Assembly: GCA_029449245.1 (NCBI GenBank)
Contig: JANATF010000002.1
Span: 3,224,001-3,288,000, forward strand
Length of the DNA stretch: 64,000 nt
Direction of reading: 5' to 3'
Source of the DNA: Mortierella alpina
Taxonomy: Eukaryota > Mortierellomycota > Mortierellomycetes > Mortierellales > Mortierellaceae
Shown here in pieces: positions 10,573 through 22,614 of the stretch. The position numbers and the translations under genes are program-made. Each line of letters begins with the position of its first letter. The stretch's first letter is position 1. The notes under the pieces were generated by a model, which did not search any database, was not told the origin of the DNA, and was given only the letters and a program-made list of their open reading frames with translations.

Positions 10573-12835
10573 AAAGAAAAAGAACGGTGTGCTCAGGTCT
10601 CGTTGACCTTTACCCATGCCCCAAAGCCTTGTGCCTCATATATAGATCGCCAGAGCCGATCCACACCTATACCCCGACAAACGCATGTCCTTTTCCACTT
10701 CCTCTTACGCAACCATCCCTATCACATCAGAACCAGCAGAAATAGACCAGCTAGACTTCTTTTTGAAAAGTAATAATCCTTCTTATGACTCATGAATCGT
10801 ACCAAGAATGTGTTTGCCATGGTGGATCAGGCTGCAGGCTTGCAGTCTGCATGTATCTGTGTGCATCCAATCTCATTGACTGCGCTGATCTGTTGGCAAT
10901 GTCTTTGGCCATGTTGAGCACAGTCAACCGACAACCGAACAGCTGTGCCTGATCTTAGAGTCATCGTGGGATGGATGATTGGATCAAAGAGAACGAACGC
11001 ACTCCCACTGCAACTCCTTTTTTCCATCATTCTCAAATATAGCAAATATTTCACGAAGAGTACTTGTTCATACATGTGTATCATGCAAGGCACACCGTGC
11101 CGAATAGCCATGCTGGTGCTGGCGAGCAAGATAAGTGCTTAACCGTTTATACACACTCTATTTTTGACACTTGCCTGGCATGTGTCTCTCTTCCACGCGG
11201 TTTATCATCCCTTCCGTACTGTACGGAGGAAAATCTCCTATCTAGGCGCAGAGCCAGGTGTCTATCTGAGCGCGAACGACGAATGGATATGCGCGTCCAT
11301 CACCCTAAGAGGAGACTGCTGTGCTCGTATGTTGATATGCCTGCGGGCGTACATGATCATACTGTTGCACTCGAGGAATTGAAAGGTGAATGGACGGTGT
11401 GGTTTCGACATTGCTGACTACTGGACATCCCGTCGCGGTGTGCTACTTTGACATTCTGAATTTAAGCGCATCAGTCAAAGGATGCCATCAGATTCGCAAT
11501 GGTCTCTAAACGCCATGGCTCTTGAGGTTGGGATGTCAGAGTTCTGTCATCAAAAGCGTCTTGGGCTATAGGCAAATGTTCTCAAGCAAGCGTGTACTAA
11601 AGAGCACCAAAGCTAAGCGCGGTGCCAACCAGTGTCATGAACTGTAATGGTACGCGGCAAAGCCAAAGCCAAGGGCAAGAATGAAATCATAATGCTCTTT
11701 TTCTTCCGAACATTGCTGGTTGATGTCCATCTTGGACCCTGCGTACCGGTGCTCAAGGGATGTGTGCACGGCATGATAGTCTAGTTATACTACTGACCTG
11801 CTATCTCTATCATACAGCTGTTTCTTTCCTTCCTACTTTGCTGCATGCACGAGCATTTGTGGTCAATTGCGCGCGCTCTCTACACAGAGATGAAAACTAG
11901 ATGGCACTTGGACATTTACATCATCGTCGCACGAAGCGGTTGAGGGCATAAGGATAGAAGAAGGACAGAGCCAAATTTGTCATTGTGAACGGGCTGAAGG
12001 TTTATGCGCGGCTACTTCCGCAGCGCTCAGTCATTTGCTTACTCACCATTATGAATGATTGTCCATCGATGGTGCGAAAAGGAAGAATATTTTCATCATT
12101 TCCGGCTGACGCTTCAAAGTAGTGTGAGTCCCGTGCCGGGCTATGACAAAATTCTCATTGCTCGCGAAAGCGGTTGGAATGCAGGGTCTCTGGTGGCGCC
12201 TGCGCTGAAGAGACAGCAAGAAGGGCAGTCATCGTTCCATTTTGTTCGGAGGGTCATTATGATGCTGCAACTGTACTACAGTAGGCAAAGCTCTGGTGCG
12301 AGGGAGTGTGCAGGTCTACAGTAATCGATTGGTTGTCGAGACAGTGGAAAATGCCAAACATGCAAACTCCAGAACTCAAAATAAGCTAGCAAGAGAGGGG
12401 CGATGGCGACAGAGGCAGTAGAGAATAAGAAGGCGGCGAGAGGGCGAGCGTGTGCCGTGTGTGCTCTGGCCTGGTACAGTAGACTGGTGCGCGGTGGCAC
12501 AAAGATCCAGATGCACCGCATCTACCTGCTTGTGCTCTCCCCACATTTCGCCTTTTTGGACTGACAAACGCTGACTCGACCAGAGCGCTGGCTCGTATTT
12601 ATTTGAGGTTCTCGTCTTCGTCGTCCACTTTCTTTTTTCTCTCTTCTCTCTTCACTCCTCTCCACTCTTGTCCAACTCAATCCCCTCATCCAGCTTTCTC
12701 ACCGCCTACTCTCTCCACTCCCCACTGCTCTTCTTTCCACTCTCTGTACTGTTTCCACACACTTTGCATCTCCTCCTGTCCCTTCCAGCTCATCCTACCC
12801 CTCCCCTTCCAGCTCAAATCCAAATCCCCTTCACA
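10573..12835. other. 2.26-kb intergenic region
   Basis: The 3' flank of the small mitochondrial-type gene, then DNA without a convincing open frame, tRNA-like fold or repeat. The last ~240 bp before 12836 is strongly C/T-rich (CTCTTCTCTC-type), as expected for a fungal core promoter or leader. A weak TATTTATTT stands near 12597. Confidence 0.5.
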
Positions 12836-13549
12836 ATGACTCTCAAGGCTATCCCCACCGCGGCCGCTTCTAGCTCCTTGAACTGCAAGATGGAGCCCAT
12901 CACCCTCTCTGCTGCAGGTGTCGTCAAATCGGCTTCAGCCTCCTTGTCCATCGATATTCCTGTGCGTGCCCGCACAGCTCTCGAGGGGACCGGTGCCGAT
13001 ATGCCTCCCTTGACTCCCCCGTACCTCTCCTCATCGGCCTCGTCCACCTCCAGCTTCGAGTCTGCCTTCGAGGCTGAGGCGCCTCTGTCCCCAGCGGTTG
13101 CAGGTGCTGATGTCAAGATGCGTCACCTCTCCCAGCAGTTCTTCTTCCCCAACCAGTTCAAGTTCGAGAGCATGGTGCCTGAGGTAGTCAAGGCCACAGA
13201 CATCTACCTGAAGGACCACCCAATGATCGACGGAGCGTTTGAAGAGTACGAGAACCTGTATAATGCCGACTCGCTGATGACCAGGGATGGTCGCCCCATG
13301 GTCCGCTTGGCACACGCCCCCATCATCCCGGTCGTCGATGCCGAGACCAAAGCCCGCCGCCAGTCTCAGCAGTACTTCTTCCCCAACCAGGCTACGTTTG
13401 AGTGTGCTGTTCCCAAGACCGTTAGGGCCAGAGACATTCGCCTTAAGGACCACCCCATAGTCCATGGCGCTTATGCCGAATACGAGAGGCTGTACAATGC
13501 CGATTCGTTGATGACCAGAGACGGCCGCGCCATGGTCAGGTTACTCTAA
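12836..13549 (+). CDS. orphan protein built of two tandem ~64-residue repeats (237 aa)
   Basis: The start at 12836 (context CACAATGACT) is preferred over an in-frame upstream ATG at 12668, which lies in the CT-rich leader. Residues 1-94 are Ser/Ala-rich. Residues 95-158 and 174-237 are clear duplicates. Both contain SQQ(F/Y)FFPNQ, then a V-K/R-A-x-DI-x-LKDHP core, a GA-x-x-EYE/RLYNADSLM-type segment, and TRDGR-x-MVRL. The repeats differ by many substitutions, so the duplication is not recent. There are no signal peptide, membrane span or known catalytic motifs. I do not recognise the family. Repeat conservation (FFPNQ, LKDHP, YNADSLMTRDGR) implies selection on each copy. The frame is single-exon and flanked by long gene-free DNA, suggesting a lineage-specific gene. 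Confidence 0.75.
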   Translation: MTLKAIPTAAASSSLNCKMEPITLSAAGVVKSASASLSIDIPVRARTALEGTGADMPPLTPPYLSSSASSTSSFESAFEAEAPLSPAVAGADVKMRHLSQQFFFPNQFKFESMVPEVVKATDIYLKDHPMIDGAFEEYENLYNADSLMTRDGRPMVRLAHAPIIPVVDAETKARRQSQQYFFPNQATFECAVPKTVRARDIRLKDHPIVHGAYAEYERLYNADSLMTRDGRAMVRLL

Positions 13550-15863
13550 GTCTCTAGCTGCGCGCCAGTACCGCCTTCAAGATCCTCAAGACCTTCATGA
13601 CAGACTTCAAGGAGCAGGGCCGAGGGGCAAGAGGAGGCACTTGACTGCATAGCAATGTTCTTCTACGCAGCAAATCTTGCTGCATCAAGCATCACCTCCT
13701 TGCCTTTCTCAACAGGCCTCCGTCTGTCCTCTTAAGCTCAATATTCCCCCTCCTCCCCATATTACCCTTTGTTACATAGCACACTTTACACCATAGCATC
13801 CAGATACTTTGAATATAACAATCGACTGGCCTTTTTCTTTTCTTCTATACAGCAAATATAATTGAATTGTATCTGACCTCCACGCGGTGCGGTTCGCAGC
13901 GGATGCACCAGTCATGATCCCTCGTTTTGTGTGCAGTTGGTAGCCAATGAAATAAGAATAGAACCCACGAACCCAAAAATAAATAAGGCCCGTTGTGCCC
14001 ATGGACTCACCAAAAGGCTTAAACAGCAGTGTGGCATGTATGCCACCCAAGCGGTTCACTTGGGATGAAAGCTACAGCACTACTTTTATTAGTTGGCGAG
14101 TACGTGAGCACGACCTGACTGCCTCTCCTTTTCGTAGGCCCAACAGAAAAACAGAGAGGAAAAAAGACAACCCCACCCCACTGCCACTGTGATAGACCAC
14201 AGCGGGTATGGGTCTGGTGAACCCCCCGTGGGAAGAAATAGACTATTATTTTCGCCCGGTCCGATTTTTTTTCTTTGTGCTGAGATCCACAGCATCTGAG
14301 TTTCGATTGCAGGCGCCCTGTTCCGGTCCACAAAGGCAGCACAAAGCGCGCATGTAGGGCGGGTAGGAACAGAGAGAATTATTATTTAACGATCGAGGGC
14401 GCGCTGCTGTCGCGGACTCTCACTCTCACCTCTCGCCCCTCATCGCTCACCCAAGGATCAACATGAGGTTTCATGCAGGCAGACAGCAGCAGACCCACTA
14501 CAGATGGGTTAAGATGAGAGATGGCATGCATGTATCTGCGGGCTATGAACAAAGACGAGAGGAAAAAAAACGACACACTGAGACCGAAGAACGGAAGAGG
14601 CGGACGACACACTCAGCTCCGAGGTGTATTTTCTGTCTGGCCTTCTGCGCATTCTCAAATTAGGTCATTCCCTTGTCATGCTGTTCCTTGTTTTGAATGA
14701 CTACAATAAGGCGTGCCCCCGCACCCAGTGTTTGTGTGCAAGCCCTTTGGGCGATGACCATTTTTTTTTTGTGAAGCGTGAGCTGCAAAAGGGGATAAAG
14801 AGAAAATGTCTGGGACCCAGGCTATTGTTTTCACTACAGTCATCATCCTTCCCACCTGTAACCCTGCCCAAGTTTTCCACAATGCATAACCAAAGGTAGA
14901 TCCATCTCATCCTTGAGTTATTCTGTGCGATGTACCTCTAGTCGCATAACTGCATTTCACATTGCATGCGTGTGTGTATGTGTGTGTGTGTGCGCCCCTA
15001 TGTTGTGCATGGCAGTTTAGAAATCATCATCTCCGAAAGGCACGCGTCTTCATCGTTATGTTTTCTAACCTCCCTCCTTCTTCGGCTCTAGTAAAAAAAT
15101 GTTGAGATCGATCTAACCGCTATTGTCCATTAGAGGGCTTCTTCAGGATGAACCTGGGGTAAAGCCGCGCGTACCAACACATGCAGACTATAACCTTCCC
15201 ATCACAAAAACTCATTACAAAAAGCTCATATTCACATGTCAGAGACGAGTGGAGATGGAAAGAACCGGGTGGATGTACATACAGCCGGGTTGTCCGAGGT
15301 GTTTTTTTTGGCAGGAACAACCAGCGGTTTAGTGCTCGTTTGTGGTCGCACGCATCCCTGCATCCACAACCAGCAGAGCAGCCATCTTTGGGCTAGATGG
15401 GCAGTGATGAATCTCACCTCTTGCAAAAAGATCGCACGGGCAGCACCGAAGAAGGTTTAGATCGTTTTCAAGGGTCCAACACCCGTTTGCGTGACGCGCG
15501 GCTTCTTGTGACACAGTGCATTCTTTCGCGTCAATATAAATCTAGCTGCTTATGGCGAAGATTCTACGCGCTCTGATCACCCTACGGGGGCTTCTTATCC
15601 ACGATGGCAAACCCACCTCCCCATGATGGTTCTCGTTCTCTTGGTTCCCCCTCCCCGAGCTCTTTCGTGATGAATCTAATGTACGCAATGTCGCAGACAT
15701 CTTTTGAACTGATTTCTTGCAGCCTGCCCGTTCAAGGGACTTTCGACGTACTGATGCTAATCCCAGCACGAACTACGTTTTGTGAGAGATATCTTTACGG
15801 CTACTTCACACGTCTTGTCATCACAGCACCATCGCGTATCGCAGGAGACCATTTCATGAGATG
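13550..15863. other. 2.3-kb intergenic region
   Basis: No supported gene. A TGTGTG microsatellite-like stretch lies around 14968-14992, with several A/T runs and short unsupported frames. The 3' end of this gap forms the promoter of the secreted-protein gene. Confidence 0.5.
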
Positions 15864-15870
15864 TATAAAA
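15864..15870 (+). promoter_or_regulatory. TATA box
   Basis: TATAAAA, 88 bp 5' of the ATG at 15952, giving a short leader for the secreted-protein gene. Confidence 0.6.
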
Positions 15871-15951
15871 AGCAAACCCGCCTTGTCAACATATTCTCTG
15901 CCAAAAAACCTCGCACTCTGCTAGAAAAGACTCGCCAGATCACATCCAGCT

Positions 15952-17406
15952 ATGATCCCTCGTCTGTTCTCCATCTCGCTCTCACTGCTACTCATCACTG
16001 CGACTTTTGAAGGAGCACGTCCAGTCCAGGCAGTCCCTACCTCCCTCACCACTGTCGCTGCCTCCTCCACACCGAGTCTGTTGTCCGAAAATGTAGCGTC
16101 CGCTCTCGATCCATCGCCAAGCACCATGAGCTCGCAGGACCCCGCGCCTTTGACATCCTCTGCGTCTGATCTCAAGGCTCAATTTCTCTCCGAAGGTGCG
16201 GCCTCACCCGAGACCATCAAGGTGGTTGCTAACGATGGCTCGCAGCATTATTACCCGCAACGTCAAGTCTACACACAACCCTCCCCTTCGTCGTCGCCGT
16301 CGTCGTCATCATCCTCGCCACCAATTCAAAGGCGCGATTCGGCCTTGGCCTATTCAGACACTGCCGCTGTCGCCACAGACTCAGACGACGCGGAATTCAG
16401 CGCCTCCTCTAAAGCTCAGTTCCGCGCTCCTGTCAACCCAAGGCTGCCAACTGGTTATGTCTACCCGATGCCGACTCTTTTGAAGCCTGGTGTCGGTGTC
16501 GGCGAGGTGCGTTGCCATTACGACCGTCAGCGAAGCGGCTTGTTGCATTGCACCAACGGGTATTCGTATACGCTCATTGCACCTGAGGCTTATGCTGGTG
16601 TTTTGAGTGATCAGGAGGCCTCCTCCTCTTCTTCTTCCTCTGCCTCCTCTTCTTTTTCAGTGGAGAAGCCATCGGCCGAGAAGCGATCTTCAGGTCTTGG
16701 TGCGGCCGCTGTTCCTCAAGGAGCGCCTCAGGAAACACCTCAAGGTGGTGTAGCTGCTGCCACGAACCAAGCGTCCCCTGCTGCGTGTCCTTGTCGGTCA
16801 GGAGAGCCTGGATCGAGTGAGGTGCCAATGAAGAAGCGCTCGTCGCCCAGCCCAGCCGTCTCTGGCGTCAAGTCTGGTCCTGGATCCCCGGCTGCGATGG
16901 GGGTTGCTCCTATCGGTTCTGGAGACCCTTATTACCACGCGCCTACCACGTCTAGTGTTCAGCCGCCTGGACCTCGTAGCAAGTTCTATGGTGAAGGAAT
17001 CAAAGGCACGGGCTCTGAGGAGAAGTGGAGCAAGTCTGGCGTAGCTTCTACTGGCACAGAAGCACGCGCTGCCTGTGCTACTTGCGGCTCGGGGTCAAGG
17101 GCAGCGTATGGACAGGGACATGGACAAGCACAGGCCGAAAGCTCAGGCAAGAAGAAGAAACCAAAGAAGGTCAAGCGTGCCGTCTCGGCTCCTGGAGGCC
17201 ATGAACCTGAGGCTGTCTCGGTGCCTATCCACATCCCACTTTTCTGGGATGGCACGAATGTCGTCTCGCCTCCCGGGTACAGAAGCCAGTTCGACGTGGG
17301 GGTGGACTATCCGCTCGATCCGGACACGGAGGTGGTCCCAGTGCCGATCAGCATTGCCGCGCTTGTTGCGCCCGACGGCACCATGGCGCTGCTGCCCATG
17401 AACTAG
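15952..17406 (+). CDS. secreted Ser/Ala/Pro-rich protein, function unknown (484 aa)
   Basis: One open frame starting with a good signal peptide: MIPRLFSISLSLLLITATF with likely cleavage after residues ~20-28. The mature protein is low in complexity, with Ser runs (residues ~105-122 and ~225-240), and has several dibasic KR/RR sites (for example IQRRDS and PSAEKRSS) that could be cut by Kex2-type protease. A short ordered region around residues 165-205 contains two Cys (EVRCHYDRQ and LLHCTNGY), and CPCRSG and CATCGSG follow. A basic KKKKPKKVKR patch precedes a hydrophobic C-terminus with VPIHIPLFWDGTN and VPVPISIAALVAP. No known enzyme motif is visible. It may be a cell-wall-associated or secreted precursor protein, but function is unknown. 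An AATAAA follows at ~17442. Confidence 0.72.
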   Translation: MIPRLFSISLSLLLITATFEGARPVQAVPTSLTTVAASSTPSLLSENVASALDPSPSTMSSQDPAPLTSSASDLKAQFLSEGAASPETIKVVANDGSQHYYPQRQVYTQPSPSSSPSSSSSSPPIQRRDSALAYSDTAAVATDSDDAEFSASSKAQFRAPVNPRLPTGYVYPMPTLLKPGVGVGEVRCHYDRQRSGLLHCTNGYSYTLIAPEAYAGVLSDQEASSSSSSSASSSFSVEKPSAEKRSSGLGAAAVPQGAPQETPQGGVAAATNQASPAACPCRSGEPGSSEVPMKKRSSPSPAVSGVKSGPGSPAAMGVAPIGSGDPYYHAPTTSSVQPPGPRSKFYGEGIKGTGSEEKWSKSGVASTGTEARAACATCGSGSRAAYGQGHGQAQAESSGKKKKPKKVKRAVSAPGGHEPEAVSVPIHIPLFWDGTNVVSPPGYRSQFDVGVDYPLDPDTEVVPVPISIAALVAPDGTMALLPMN

Positions 17407-17570
17407 CGTAGCTCTTTGCCGCGATGTGACGCGGATGAAAGAATAAAAGGACGATCGTCGCATCGTATGAAATCAGTGCACCACTGCGCCACTTTTTAAA
17501 CCCGTAAACCCATGCGATCTCTTGATGCTCTTCTTTCACCTCGCCACTCACATTCCTCATCGACAATGTC

Positions 17571-19858
17571 ATGAGTCTGCTCCGCACCAGAGCACTTGCC
17601 ATCACCGCCTCAGAATTTGCACAGTGTCTGGCGCCATTCCATCGCCACCGCAGGGCCACCACCACCGCCTCCGCCTCCGCCGATGCTGTAGCATCGACCT
17701 GGCCTCGCGACATGGCCATCGCTGTCTCAGGCGGGGTGGACAGCATGGCCCTTGCCACCCTCATGGCCAGACACTACTCATCCCCAGGGAGCACCATTCG
17801 CCTCCATGCGCTCATCGTCGACCACAAGCTCAGAGACAGCAGCACAGCTGAGGCTGCCTTTGTTGCGCAACAGGTTCAGCTGCTAGGTAAAAAGTCTTTT
17901 CACATGAACTAGCCTGCTTGGTGGGAAAAAAAAAGACTCATCGCCAAGGATTAGACATCGGCGATCAACATTATCCCAAACCCCTTCTAACTATCGCTTC
18001 CTCTTCTTCTCTTAGGCATTATTCCTCAAGTTCTTACGCTCGACTGGACAACCTCTTCCTTGAACAACCACAAGAGCAATAGTGGCGTGGGACACAGCAG
18101 CAGGAGCAACGGGCACAGGCTCATACAGAAACCCGACAAAGCTCACCTAGAAACACAGGCGCGCCTGGAGCGCTACAGAGTGATTGCTCAAAGGTGCCAT
18201 GCCCTTCAGATCCAGGATCTCTTTGTCGGACACCATGCAGGCGATCAAGTCGAGACGACCCTCTTCCGGTTTACTAGAGCCTCTGGTATCGATGGCCTGT
18301 CTGGGATCCAGGGCGTGGCGCCTGTCGGTGTCGTGAATGTCGTAGAAGCCTTGGGGATAAGCGTTATTCGGCCGTTGTTGACCATGGATAAAGTATGGGG
18401 CATCCTGGGCTTTCACCGGACGAGTGCTGCTAGCCAAAGTTGTTGCAAAAGAATTTGATCAGATATCATGTACTTATCGACCTTGCCCCTCATGCCCATA
18501 GAGTCGGTTGCGAGCGACATGCGAGGATGCAGGCACGAAATGGGTTGAGGATGAGTCAAACAAGTCGCTGGACTATCAGCGGAATGTTATTCGCCACTAC
18601 CAACAACACATCGACGCGTTGGTCGGACAGGACACTCGGTCTGAGCTCTACCCACTCTCCACGCCAGCTCTGTTGGCGTTCCGAAACCGCATGGATCGCC
18701 ATCGGATAATGGCATGGAGCCAAGGCATGTCTCTCCTTCGCCACTGGCGAGTGAAATACGTCGGTGATACCAGCGGTTGACAGATCAGGTAGCTAACACA
18801 GACAGTTTTTATCTTGCTATGTTGCTCTAATAGTGAGGCCGTGGCTTAAGCAGGTTCGATTCGATGCTCAAAATGGAGTGTGCCACGTTCAATTGCAATC
18901 AGTAGCAGCAGAAACTGGAGTTCAGGGACATGCCGCGTGGTTGCAGAATTCACAGGATCATGTTTCCACAAGGCTTCTTTCCTTTCTGATGCGCTGGGTG
19001 AACTGCAAGGACCATGCTCCTCGGTTAGACGACGTTCAAACTTTACTGACGCGACTCAGGAAACTGCCATCATTGTCCCTGAGCCCGGCATCCCCATCAA
19101 CAGAGGGGTTTCCTGAATCAGATCCTGAACCAATGGATGATTCCGATCGATCCACAGTCTACAGAAGGAAGAGGCGGCGGACCTTAAAGCATAAACCCCA
19201 CCAGACTCCTGTTGGACCTGCTGGGCAGGAAGTAACTTTGCATCAGGATTGGCCGGCTTCGACGCGACCATTGAACGCTGCAGGTGTCATGTTTTCTCCA
19301 CCCAGAAGAACCAAAGGTCTGCGTGATCGCTGGACAATCTCCCGCCAGCCAATTTCCCATGCAGAGCAACATTCAACATCTCTTGTCTTGCCAGTGATGC
19401 CTCGTGGAATCGAGTCTGTGTATAACGAGGAAACGGCAGGCGGAGACCAGACGGAATGCACGAGCGTGCTCTGGGATCATCGGTTCTTTATCGATGTCGC
19501 TGTTAAAGCTCCATTTGACAGCCTCAAGCAGAGTTGTTTTCACATTCGGCCTCTGGCACTTGCAGACGTCCAGGGAATTCGGAAGCAGTTTTCCAATCAG
19601 GACGACCATCAGAAACGACAGGCGCTGAAGGAGCTGGAGACATGGCTAGAAACCGTGCCGGGGAATGCAAAATACACGATTCCCGTGGTCTGCTTGCAGG
19701 GTGCGTCTGGATCAGATCCATCTGCAGAGAGGATCTTGTCAATTCCATCAGTGGGGCTGCACCTGCATCCATCAACATTTGCTGTCGCGAGTCGCTTCCG
19801 ATCCAACTCGAACCATCTTGCGAAGGACACAGAAGCGACAAACCCTATGATTGAATAA
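17571..19858 (+). CDS. tRNA(Ile)-lysidine synthase-like PP-loop ATPase (TilS family), 659 aa
   Basis: TilS enzymes use ATP and lysine to convert C34 of tRNA-Ile(CAU) to lysidine so that it reads AUA. Four exons were placed: 17571-17886, 18016-18392, 18502-18763 and 18834-19858, totalling 1980 nt (660 codons). The PP-loop SGGVDS is at residues 53-58. The family signature GHHAGDQVETTLFR follows, then a TRASGIDGLSGI-like segment and WVEDESNKSLDYQRNVIR, which match the N-terminal catalytic domain. The C-terminal ~340 residues are divergent with a basic insertion (RRKRRRTLKHK). The Arg/Ala-rich N-terminus without acidic residues could be a mitochondrial presequence, which would place the enzyme on organellar tRNA; that is inference. 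The last donor (GTGATA at 18764) is the weakest splice call. The gene lies 165 bp downstream of the secreted-protein gene and converges on the anillin-like gene with ~137 bp between stops. Confidence 0.82.
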
Positions 19859-19995
19859 AACAACTCGTTCTTTTTCATTGCTTTCGTTTCTATTAGGTAT
19901 ATAATCATGACTCATCCTACACTGCGTCTATGTTCATGTTCCTGTTCTCATTCTTTCGTTCTCAGTTTTTGTTGTTCCTTTCCATCCCTTCCCCT

Positions 19996-20730
19996 TCAAG
20001 AAACAAACCTCAAATCAATCAGCTGTACAACCTCCTCGTCATCGTCGGCGTTGTTGTCGCCTTCCTTACCCTTCACATGCCCCAAATCAACATTCATGCC
20101 CCGACCCTGTCTCCGACGACGACGTCTCTTCGCATCCTGAACCTCCTCACGCCTCATCATGTTCTCCCGGTACTGGTCCAGAGCCTCCTCCAAATGACCC
20201 TTCCAGATCTCGAGCAAGTAGGCAGAGTCTGTGAATGCGTAGATGTGATAGTCCATATCATCAAGATCAAACTCGGCCGCTTGCCTCATATCCACACCAG
20301 AATGTGATACCGCGAGTGAGAACCCATTCGATCCTACATCGACCTTATCATAATCCGGTGGTTGCACACCCTGGACATGAGCCAAGGGAATGACCGCGAT
20401 AGGTTCTCGTTTCTGTGGGGAAAGAATCCAAGAAAACAAGTAGGAGAAGCAGAAGCGGAAGAAAAAGCAATGGATGAGGTGAGAAAGTCGAGGTTAGTGC
20501 TTTGTCAAGATCTATCATTAGATATATACATATAACCAGGTTTCATCTTCTTTCTTCTTTGTTCTTCTTACCAGTTGATATTCGGCGTCGTATAGCTTGA
20601 GCGAGCTTCCATCAAGAACCGCCCAGTACCGCTTCCATGCCTAATGCAAGAGATGAAAAAGAAAAAGAGACGATTTTCGACAAAGAGTCAGCCTTTCCCG
20701 TATCTGTAAACCTCTTTGTCTTCCTTCCTT

Positions 20731-20764
<34 letters not shown>

Positions 20765-22614
20765 TGCTTTGACAACACATTACCGCCATCCGTGATCCTC
20801 GAGTCATCACAGTCAAATTGCCTTCAAAATTCGTCTGCGTCTCCCAGGACCGATCCTCAATCGGCTCTTCCAACACATGAACCCCAATCATGATCACAAT
20901 CTCACAATCGAATTTTTCTTTCGCAAGTCCCTTGATGGACGATGATCCCGAAGTCGGTTGGCTTCCTTCCACCACCGGCATAGGACGCTGCAGCTTATAA
21001 GTCCTCACAGACTTTTCCATCGACTGCAACCCCAAGGGGAGATGCACTTGTCCAAAATGCACCTGTTGCGTGTTGGCGAACCCAGCAATGGTCCCAAACT
21101 TGGTAGCGATGGGGATCCCTGTCACGTCCAGCTCCAGCTGGAAGGGTTCGTTGACATCGCTATATATTTATAAAAAGAGTTGGCAATAGATTGGGGCAAA
21201 GAACAGTGTTGGTTAGGTGAGATAGGGTACCTCAGGAGGTTGATGGTACACATAGGTGCGTGTGAAAGAGAGAAAGAGGGAGGGACGTACAATAGAAAGA
21301 CTTCATTCATGGTGGCCGTGTTGCCTGGACTATCCTTGAAGGATCGACTTGGATGAGATGTGCGCTCAACGTTCCCGATACGAAGATTACACTCGATATC
21401 GAAGATCTTTGAGCTCGCTCTGTTGCTGACTTGCATCACTATGAAGAAAAAAAAAAAAAAAAAAAAAAAAAGATCAGGCCATTAAGAATCGCGCGTCCCC
21501 AAGTTAGATGCTATCTCCACAGTCAGACTACTGTATCAGAACTTACGCTTGACAAGGACAAGACCTGTAGCTTCATTGAGGTTGTTGTACCCACTCTTTA
21601 CAAAGCTGGTTTGGTGAGGGATAGACATCCACAAGCGAGAAGAAATGAAAAAAAAATATATAGGTTAGTGCACAGACCACCACACGTCTTAACCAATCAG
21701 AGCCCTCTCCACTGCATGGGGGAAGTTATGGAGGGCTTTTTTTTCCTTTTTTTTTTATACCTTCGACCTGGAGCAATCAGTACTGCTGAGCAGTCTTGCT
21801 CCTCAAAATGACCCTCAGCTGTATCCCAAATCCTTCCAGACTTCAAAATATCATCTGGCTGCTGCTGCTTCTGCCCAAGTTGTTGTTGTTGTTGTTGTTG
21901 CATTTGCTGCTGCTGCGGTTGGACAGTCTTCAAATTCGGCTGGTTCTGCGCAAGACAATCCCTCACCCAGGCTTGCCGCTCAGACGAAAACTGGTCCAAC
22001 GAACCCACAGAAGGCGGACAATGGACCAAAGCCGGTTCCTCTTGCTGCTGCATTATCGGATGCAGTTTCGGGAACGCCCGTCTTGGGTGTCCACCACCAC
22101 CACCACCACCAGCATAAGAACTGAACCCCAGATTACCAAACCCGCCGGGACTCAGCGGACTCCTCAAAAAGCTACTCGCCCGACTTCGTTTCCCCATCCC
22201 CCCAAGCTGCGAGAGCTGATGTTGAAGTCCATTCATCGATGTGAACGACTGATTATCGTCCGAAGACGCCTTACTGATCGTCGAAAGTGAAAAGTTGTGA
22301 AGCGATACTGAATCCGCCGTGGAAGGGGTGGAGACCGTAGAGCTGTAGGCACTATGATGATGATGGTGATGGTTGTGTTGATGATGGTGTTGATGATTAT
22401 TGTTGTTGTTGCCACTGTTGTTGTTGTTCATACCGCCACCACCACCTCCACCACTGCCTCGTTCCAGCCCAGTCATCGTCAACCCAGAGGGCTTCTTCTT
22501 TTCACTTAGCGGTGTCTTTTTGGTCTTTTTGTTCAAAAAGTGGACGGGCATGACCAAAGCGTCTTGGAGGTCCTTGCTAAACTTTTTAAAGCCGTCGTTT
22601 TGCATCACAGCCAT
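19996..22614 (-). CDS. anillin-homology/PH domain protein (Mid1/Mid2/Bud4-type), 640 aa
   Basis: Anillin-like proteins link septins, actomyosin and membrane at the division site or septum. Six exons were placed: 22614-21761, 21605-21547, 21438-21291, 21159-20784, 20640-20572 and 20412-19996; they sum to 1923 nt (641 codons). The first ~285 residues are disordered, with Gly, Asn, His and Gln runs. The anillin-homology region runs from about LVLVKLMQVSNRASSKIFD through QLELDVTGIP and FGQVHLPLG. The C-terminus is a PH domain: AWKRYWAVLDGSSLKLYD begins on its own 69-nt exon, and the final helix is AYLLEIWKGHLEEAL. An Arg-rich tail and an acidic DDDEE segment end the protein. The start at 22614 is chosen because the frame meets TAA near 22683 and no convincing upstream exon is visible. 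Confidence 0.8.
20733..20761. repeat. T29 homopolymer in intron
   Basis: A 29-base T run on the + strand (A on the gene strand) inside intron 20641-20783 of the anillin-like gene. Length is likely variable between isolates and error-prone in sequencing. Confidence 0.9.
21447..21471. repeat. A25 homopolymer next to a splice acceptor
   Basis: A 25-base A run on the + strand, hence a T tract on the gene strand, ending a few bases before the CTTCATAG acceptor at 21439 of the anillin-like gene. It probably serves as a polypyrimidine tract. Confidence 0.88.

Noticed and set aside
12668-12835. In-frame 5' extension of the two-repeat protein.
   Set aside because: The segment is a C/T-rich leader giving Ser/Leu/Pro-biased translation. 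ATG 12836 has better context.
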